Positions 58,401-64,000 of a stretch of 64,000 nt of DNA are shown here, one piece after another (position 1 is the first letter of the stretch; every line of letters begins with the position of its first letter). The translations under genes were made by a program, and so were the position numbers. The DNA lies in assembly GCF_030867145.1 (NCBI RefSeq), contig NC_134418.1, positions 1,980,802 to 2,044,801 of the forward strand, written 5' to 3'. Under the pieces are notes generated by a model. The model was not told the origin of the DNA, made no database searches, and worked only from the letters and a program-made list of their open reading frames with translations. Origin of the DNA: Opisthocomus hoazin. Taxonomy: Eukaryota; Chordata; Aves; Opisthocomiformes; Opisthocomidae.

Positions 58401-61216
58401 GGCCTTCGAGAAGAACCACTACGTGGTGGGCGCCGAGCGCAAGCAGCTGGCCAGCAGCCTCAGCCTCTCCGAGACCCAGGTACCCACCCCGCAGCCATCC
58501 CTCCATCCATCCCTCTGCCCATCCGTCCATCCATCCCTCTGCCCATCCATCCATCCATCCGTCTGCCCATCTGTCCATCCATCCCTCTGCCCATCCATCA
58601 CCCGTCCGTCCGCCGGCGGAAGCAGCTCGGCATCGGGCAGCGGAGACGGTGCCAAACCCGCACGGGGCTCCGGCTGCGCTCTGCAAAATCCCAGCTGGGT
58701 TTGCCCAGGAATCCCGCGTGGAAACCGTGGCCGATCCGGGCGGGTTCCCCTGGGCTCGGGGTGGGTTTGGGGGGGGTGTTGGTTTGGTTTTATTTTTCGC
58801 TGCTGCGTTCGGTTGTTTCCATCATCCCTGGCAGGGCTTGAGGCGGGGGGGTGCAGGTCCCTGGAGCTATTTCTTGCTTGCTTGGGGTGGTTTTCCCGAG
58901 AGCAATACACGGTTTTAAAAATCCGATTAAAGAAGGAGCGGCAGCGTGAGACCCTTCACCGGAGAGCCGCGGAACCGGCGCCTCCGTTGCGCTGCTTCGG
59001 TGCCGCGCGTCCAAAGTCAGGATGGGTGCGAGGGCGGGCGCCTGCCGAAGGGCGCTGGTTTCAGCTGCCGCTTTCTGATTTTTAGAAAAGGCATTTCACG
59101 GGTGTTTAGAAATGATGAGACCCAGGAGGGCGGGGGATGAAGGGAAACCAAGAAATTTGCGGTGCTGGGGAAAAAATGGGGGAGTCGGGGCTGAGAATCC
59201 GTGTGCGTGTCCCAGCGAGCCGCTCTTCCCAAACGCTCCAGGTGAAGGTACGCTATTTCCCATCGTATTCAGCGACTGAGGCGATGGAGAAAGTTTTCTC
59301 CAGATTCTGCCTAGGTAGTTCTGCCTAATATTCTGAATTAATTTCATTTTCATCCTTTAATTCAATTGGAAAAGAGAGCTGGAGCTGTGGTGTTCCTGGT
59401 ACCCTCCTGGCTCGTCCTCACCCAGGCTCTGCCAAGCAAAACCTCCAGATACGTCTCTGCGGGAGGGAAGTTACCGGGAGGAAAATGTCTTGTCACCGGG
59501 GACAGCGGGAAACCGCAGGAGTGGGGATCGGGGGATGGACCGAGCCCACAAAATCCAGAGGCCGTTGGTATCCCGCTGCTGATGCCATCCCGCGGCTCGC
59601 AGGGCACGGCAGTACCCAGCGCCCCGGCTCCGGTCCTTACCTTGCTGCTTCTGCCACCTCCCCGGGCTGAAAATGATGTGAAAGGGGAAAATTAAAACCC
59701 AAAACCCAAAGGGCAAACGGCAACTTGCCCGGGCGGAAAGGGCGGCCCGCGGGATGCCCGCGGGGGAGCGCAGCGAGGCCCTCAAATTTTCCACCGTTGC
59801 CCCCAGCCCAAAAGCAAGAACGCAATTTATTGGGGAAAAAGCCGCGGCAGCCGCCGCTCGAGCCGGGCGGAGAGGTAGAAATTGAGAGAGGCGACACAGA
59901 CGTGTGTATTTTTTTTATGTGCTGCAGCGTATTTTACTGTACGTTATTTCCATATTTTTGGAAAGCTGCTGCAGCCGCTGGGCGCAGGGTAATTCCTCAC
60001 CGGCGAGGGAGTGTTTGGGGGGCCGGCCCCGGCCCCCGTCCTTCCTGCAGCCCCCCGGCTCCGGCCGCCCCCAGCAGCGGTCGACAGTGGCGGCGGGGAA
60101 GACTTTCTCCCTTTCAGCTTCAGCATTTGAAAAATAATGTTTTTAATAATCTGAATTGCTGGAGGGAAATATCCCTTGTGGGCAGAGGGATGCCACGCGG
60201 GACGGGCAGCAACGCACCGGGACAGGCGGGGTGGGACGGCCAGCCCGACANNNNNNNNNNNNNNNNNNNNNNNNNNNNNNNNNNNNNNNNNNNNNNNNNN
60301 NNNNNNNNNNNNNNNNNNNNNNNNNNNNNNNNNNNNNNNNNNNNNNNNNNNNNNNNNNNNNNNNNNNNNNNNNNNNNNNNNNNNNNNNNNNNNNNNNNNN
60401 NNNNNNNNNNNNNNNNNNNNNNNNNNNNNNNNNNNNNNNNNNNNNNNNNNTCCAGGGAGGCTGTGGAGTCTCCTTCTCTGGAGATATTCCAGCCCCGCCT
60501 GGCCGCGGTGCTGTGCAGCCTGCTGTGGGTGACCCTGCTTGGGCAGGGGGTTGGGCTGGGTGACCCACAGAGGGCCCTGCCAACCCCTGCCATGCTGGGA
60601 TTCTGTGATTCTGCTGCCCTGGGGCCCAGGACCTCGCCGGAGGGTGGTTGGAGCCATGGCCGCTGTGCCCAGGACATCCTGACACCGGTGGCCGCACGAA
60701 CCGAGGCTGGGTTCGGCTGCTCCGGCCACGCTGCGCTGATCACCCAGGACACCGGGGTGATGGGCACGGGTTGGGGTGTCCCACGTGGCTGTGGTGTGGC
60801 TGGGTGCCCTTCACCCATCTCCAATATCACCAAGGCCAGGATGTGCAGCAAAGCTGTGTTTTGTCCCACCTTGCTGAGGGGAAACTGAGGCAGGGCAGGG
60901 CGGCCATGGGAGCACTCCGTGGGGGACAGGACTTTTTTGCTGGTCTCCAAGGAAAACTGAGCTTGCTGCCGGGTTGCAGCACTGTCCCCAGCTGGGGCCG
61001 GCTGCGCCGAGACCCCCCCGTGAGCGCCCGTCTCTCCCTCTCCCCCAGGTGAAAGTCTGGTTCCAGAACCGGCGGACGAAATACAAACGGCAGAAGCTGG
61101 AGGAGGAAGGACCCGACTCGGACCAGAAGAAGAAAGGCTCCCACCACATCAACCGATGGCGCCTCGCCACCAAGCAGTCGAGCGGAGAAGACATCGACGT
61201 CACCTCCAACGACTAA
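55461..61216 (+). CDS. EMX1: EMX1 homeobox gene, three exons; exon 1 carries two apparent 1-base deletions
   Basis: Exons are 55461-55828, 58295-58479 and 61049-61216, all with GT-AG borders. EMX1 is a nuclear homeodomain transcription factor of the developing dorsal telencephalon. The start [20 protein letters not shown] includes the eh1-like FTIESLV (Groucho/TLE-binding type). Later exon 1 has [20 protein letters not shown] and [11 protein letters not shown] with the YPWV hexapeptide. Exons 2 and 3 encode [18 protein letters not shown], a complete homeodomain with WFQNRR in helix 3 (Gln50 class), and the C-terminus [14 protein letters not shown] to VTSND. Exon 1 is broken: the N-terminal block, the middle block and the final HRFQ lie in three successive frames, each needing one extra C (near 55565-55570 and 55814-55817). 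With both the joined length would be 723 nt, 240 aa (human 257). Intact exons 2-3 and splice sites argue for sequence error in GC-rich DNA, not a pseudogene. Confidence 0.93.
56403..57172 (+). repeat. Polypyrimidine tract in EMX1 intron 1, with (TTTCC)n core
   Basis: CT-rich sequence (CTTTCT and CTCTTT motifs) leads into about 230 bases of nearly pure TTTCC at 56932-57162, with one TTCCTTTCC slip near 57028. It lies on the non-template strand of EMX1. Confidence 0.94.
57486..58072 (+). repeat. Second polypyrimidine tract in EMX1 intron 1
   Basis: TTTCTTTC, TTTTCCTTCTCTC and CCTTCCTTCC motifs alternate for almost 600 bases. Together with the previous tract, more than half of the 2466-bp intron is simple pyrimidine sequence. 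The long open frames across it (up to about 750 codons from 56598) are artefacts. Confidence 0.92.
58496..58612 (+). repeat. (CCAT/CCCT/CCGT)n microsatellite at the start of EMX1 intron 2
   Basis: ATCCCTCCATCC-type tetramers begin only about 17 bases after the exon 2 donor (GT at 58480) and run for about 115 bases. Confidence 0.85.
58613..60250 (+). other. EMX1 intron 2, left part up to the assembly gap
   Basis: Unique, partly CpG-rich sequence without exons or transposons. 59820-60170 is a candidate regulatory block with AT-rich islands inside GC-rich sequence. Confidence 0.5.
60251..60450. other. Assembly gap, 200 N
   Basis: Exactly 200 unresolved bases. The round length suggests a placeholder, so the true missing length is unknown. 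The right border falls inside a CR1 copy. Confidence 0.99.
60451..60614 (+). mobile_element. CR1 LINE in EMX1 intron 2, 5' part lost in the gap
   Basis: Sequence resumes at CAGGGAGGCTGTGGAGTCTC and ends ATGCTGGGATTCTGTGATTC. The 5' extent is hidden by the gap. It is inserted in the same orientation as EMX1. Confidence 0.92.
60615..61048 (+). other. EMX1 intron 2, right part
   Basis: Unique sequence ending in a pyrimidine tract and CAG acceptor (TCTCCCTCTCCCCCAG) before exon 3. Confidence 0.6.
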
Positions 61217-61542
61217 GGCAGGGACAGGCTCCTGGTGCAGCCACCATGGAGAGGAACCCGGGGGAGGAAGGGGGGACACAGGCGGCGTCACCCAACGAAC
61301 TCTAGGGACGGTCGCCCAAAGCCACCGCCGCCCGTGGCTTTTCCTCCTGGGGCGCCCGGCCTGACCGGGGACCCCCACCCCGTCCCCCCCTCGCCGCCCG
61401 GGGCGTCCCTCGGAGGTGCTTTTCGGGGAGCTCCCGCCGCCGAGCCGAGGAGGAAGAGGAGGCTGCCAGGGCGCCCGCGGCCCCGGGACGCTACCCACGC
61501 ATCCTCCTCCGCGCTGGAAGCCGTCCATCAGCCATGAGATCA

Positions 61543-61548
61543 AATAAA
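61543..61548 (+). terminator. EMX1 polyadenylation signal, proximal candidate (AATAAA)
   Basis: Canonical hexamer about 330 bp after the stop codon, followed by T-rich sequence from 61583. Confidence 0.5.
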
Positions 61549-61781
61549 AACGTCCTACCTAGAAGCTCAATGTACCCAACCCCTTTTTTCATTTTCATTT
61601 TTTTTTTCTCCCGCCTCCCTCCTCTTCTCCGTTGTTTCGTTTGGGTTGGTTTGTGGTTTTTTTTTTTTTTTTTTTTTATTTTACTCGCTTTTATTTTAAT
61701 TTATTCTTTTATTTTCGTGCCCGTGTGCGTGCGTTCCCTGTTGTAGGTAGTCAGCAGCTGTAGTGTGTGTTACTGCGTGGT

Positions 61782-61787
61782 AATAAA
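61782..61787 (+). terminator. EMX1 polyadenylation signal, distal candidate (AATAAA)
   Basis: Canonical hexamer about 570 bp after the stop, preceded by TAGTGTGTGTTACTGCGTGG and followed by GTGCTCTGGAAGCCTGTCTGG. A T/G-rich downstream element is thus present. This looks like the main site. Confidence 0.6.
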
Positions 61788-61810
61788 AAGCAAAAAAGTG
61801 CTCTGGAAGC

Positions 61811-62237
61811 CTGTCTGGTTGCCTCGGCGGAGGGGGGGACAAGGGGGCCGTCCCCTCGCCCCGTGACGGCCGAACGGCCATGGGGACGCCGGTGTCCTAC
61901 CATGGGGTGTTGGGTCCCGGGGAGCGATGGAGCCAGGAGCGCTTGGCGGCCCGTGGCGATGGGTGGTGGGGATGAGGATGGCCGCGAGGCGAGGGCTCCC
62001 GCGGGGGGTCCCCAGGGGCGTGGGGACACAGCGGGGTGGCCGCAGGTATGCGAGCTATGTGGTGGCTTGGCACCTGCGCGGGGTTGGACGCGGGGACAGG
62101 CCGTGGCCCCGCGGCTCGGCCAGGCACGGGGCGCCCGCGCTGCCGGAGGGACCCCCGGGACCCCAGCAACGAGGGGCGTCGGCAGGGGGTCTCGGGGCGC
62201 GAAGGTCAGGCATCCTTCCCACATCTCGCCGGGGTTA
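61811..62237. other. GC-rich sequence downstream of EMX1
   Basis: CpG-rich unique sequence. Overlapping open frames on both strands reflect base composition. Confidence 0.4.
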
Positions 62238-62872
62238 CAATGATTTCATATATATCACTTCTAGATATCACTTATATACATATCAATTCCAGTGATTTTA
62301 TATATATTAAAAATATATAAAAGTGTATACACTAAAATATAATAATTATATATAAGATATACTGTATATACACATGTATACACACAATTATACACTTGTA
62401 TACGTGTACACAATATACACACATATATAAGTGTATATAATGTTTATATATAGAAGTGTATATAATATTTATATATATAAGTGTATATAAAGTTTATATA
62501 TATTATAATGCATATTTTATATATATTATTATATATACTTATATATATTATTACTTTATAAGTATATACTGATAAGTATATAAGTAATAATATATGTAAT
62601 ATATATAATATATGTAATTATATACTTTTATACATTATTATATATACTTATATATACACAATAGATACACATATATTTGTGCATGTAATGTGTATACATA
62701 TTGAATTCTATAATGTATACCATATGTAATTATATATAATATGTAATTTTATATAATTATAGAATACATATAGCTATCTATAATGACATATTTTATCTAT
62801 ACTCACACTTCTTTGATTATCTAGAAAATGCAGTTATATATAATATTATATATTTTAAATATATACACACAA
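62238..62872. repeat. AT-rich low-complexity island (TATATA-type)
   Basis: About 630 bases of imperfect TA, TATATAAG and ATACAC-type sequence with very low GC, sharply bounded by GC-rich DNA on both sides. The phrase AAGTGTATATAA recurs several times around 62320-62490. Confidence 0.9.
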
Positions 62873-63106
62873 GATGATCGCGATTCCTGCTGCTGGGAAA
62901 GCCCCCTCCCCGCGTCCCCTCGTGCTGCGGGGAAAAGCCCCCTCCCCAGCAGCTTCTCCCCTGCCCAACCAGCCCCTCAGGAACCCGGCTTTCCAGCCGA
63001 GACCTCCGCGTCCCGACACCCCCGCCTCGTCCCTCGCATCCGACGGCCGTGCGGAGGTCGGGCTGGAGCCCGCAGTAACCAGCCTCGCCCCACGTCTTTA
63101 AACTCT

Positions 63107-63112
63107 TTTATT
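63107..63112 (-). terminator. Possible minus-strand polyadenylation signal
   Basis: On the minus strand the sequence reads GTAAATAAAAGAGTTTAAAG. In human the next gene after EMX1 is SFXN5, transcribed towards EMX1, so this could be the 3' end of an opposing transcript. No SFXN5 coding sequence is visible here. Confidence 0.25.
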
Positions 63113-63834
63113 TACACGGCTCCGAGTGGCACACAGAGAGTCGCGGCCGGCAGCTCCGGCCGGAAGGTTACGGGGCGGCTGGAAGACGTGCCGGTGCCGG
63201 CGAGCAGCCCCCCGCGTCCCCGGGGACTGCCGTTAACGCCGGTATAAGGTGCGTTCAGACCGGGTGCCGGAGGGCGACGGCGAGGAAGGGACAGCTGAGG
63301 GTGTTCGGTGCAAAATAAGCCATGAAAAAGGGGTGAAAAAGCCCAAAGTGGATGTTTCCTATTGTGAGCCGGGGAGATACCCGGGGCTGGGGGGTATGTC
63401 CCACCACCAAGACCATGTCAAGCCTCCGCAATCTGCACGCCCAACACTGGGAACGCTCTCAGAGCCAGGCCAGCTTCTCACTTCAGCTTATTTTACCCGA
63501 AAAACCTTTGCTGAAAGGCTGTTGGGGCTGAAGAGCATCCCACCCTCCGGAGCTCCACCAAGCCCCTCAAGAGGAGCCGACCGAAGCAGGGGGAGACACC
63601 TCCATCTCCCATCGGGACCCGGGCACCTGCCCACACGCAGGGATGTGGAGCGAAAAAATGAGCAGCGAGCAAAACTGGAAGGAGCTGAGCTGCGCCCAAG
63701 CTGAAAGGTGGGTTTGGGGCATGGGTGACACCACCCTGGGGTTGTCCCCTGGCAGTCCCTGGCCGGCTCGGGAGCAGCCAACAGACACATCTCCCAGGAG
63801 GGACTCCAAACTCCTCGCTGGCACCTTTTGCTGC

Positions 63835-63965
63835 AACCTGGTCCTCATTATTTCTTAATTAACATAGCCAAGAAAATCAATTAACCGCGACATCTCTAAT
63901 TAAATACTACAGGAGATGATCATCTCCTTCTTATTATCTGCTGAGGTGAACAACTTGATGTGTGT
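63835..63965. promoter_or_regulatory. Candidate regulatory element (TAAT-rich block)
   Basis: Within about 130 bases there are TTTCTTAATTAACATAG, AATCAATTAACCGCG, CTCTAATTAAATAC and TTCTTATTATCTGC. Such dense homeodomain cores next to EMX1 suggest a conserved non-coding element. This is not tested. Confidence 0.4.
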
Positions 63966-64000
63966 GGTGAGTTCCTCGCTCCCCATCTCTTCCACTTCCC

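Larger units (their letters stand above)
61217..61810 (+). other. EMX1 3' UTR
   Basis: Follows the TAA at 61214-61216. It holds a T-rich stretch at about 61590-61720 and two AATAAA hexamers. No other feature is visible. Confidence 0.65.
62873..64000. other. Unique sequence right of the AT island
   Basis: No coding exon recognised. It contains a minus-strand polyadenylation hexamer at 63107-63112 and a TAAT-rich block at 63835-63960, listed separately. Confidence 0.45.

Noticed and set aside
56598-58841. A 747-codon open frame rich in Phe, Leu and Ser
   Set aside because: It is the translation of polypyrimidine repeats running into EMX1 exon 2. Only the 58295-58479 part in that frame is real coding sequence.
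55461-61216. EMX1 as a processed or decayed pseudogene
   Set aside because: Introns, all splice sites, the homeodomain, the C-terminus and the polyadenylation signals are intact. Only exon 1 has two single-base problems in C-rich runs.

Overview
This is eukaryotic, almost certainly avian, nuclear DNA. The evidence is about 26 copies or fragments of the CR1 LINE, most ending in the characteristic ATTCTGTG octamer tail, one solo LTR of an avian type, and intron-containing vertebrate genes in CpG islands. Three protein-coding genes can be supported: EXOC6B (minus strand, first exon only), SPR (plus strand, complete, three exons) and EMX1 (plus strand, three exons). I recall the same order and orientation (EXOC6B minus, SPR plus, EMX1 plus) from human 2p13, so this is a conserved synteny block.

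Layout. 1-17012 is EXOC6B intron 1 (read on the minus strand), unique sequence riddled with CR1. 17013-17125 is EXOC6B coding exon 1, in a CpG island that carries GC boxes, a (GGGGA)n tract and a 36/44-bp minisatellite reaching 18.9 kb. 18.9-32.05 kb is CR1-rich intergenic DNA. 32.05-33.12 kb is a solo LTR lying about 0.5 kb upstream of SPR. 33612-35331 is SPR, encoding sepiapterin reductase. 35.3-55.4 kb is the SPR-EMX1 intergenic region. It holds three minisatellite or microsatellite fields, the last CR1 copies, and several TAAT-rich blocks that look like candidate EMX1 enhancers. 55461-61216 is EMX1, with long pyrimidine tracts upstream and in intron 1 and a 200-N assembly gap in intron 2. 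61.2-64 kb holds the EMX1 3' UTR, an AT-rich island and unique sequence that may contain the 3' end of an opposing gene.

The genes are neighbours, not an operon. EXOC6B encodes an exocyst subunit, SPR makes tetrahydrobiopterin, and EMX1 is a homeodomain factor of the dorsal telencephalon. The EMX1 surroundings (42.8-60.45 kb) are nearly free of CR1, unlike the rest of the window.

The most notable single observation is that EMX1 exon 1, as sequenced, is not an open frame. Two apparent one-base C losses, at about 55565-55570 and 55814-55817, separate three conserved blocks into three frames. All splice sites and both homeodomain exons are intact, so sequencing or assembly error is the likeliest cause. 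I found no convincing undescribed protein system. The unusual content is mainly repeat architecture and candidate regulatory DNA.
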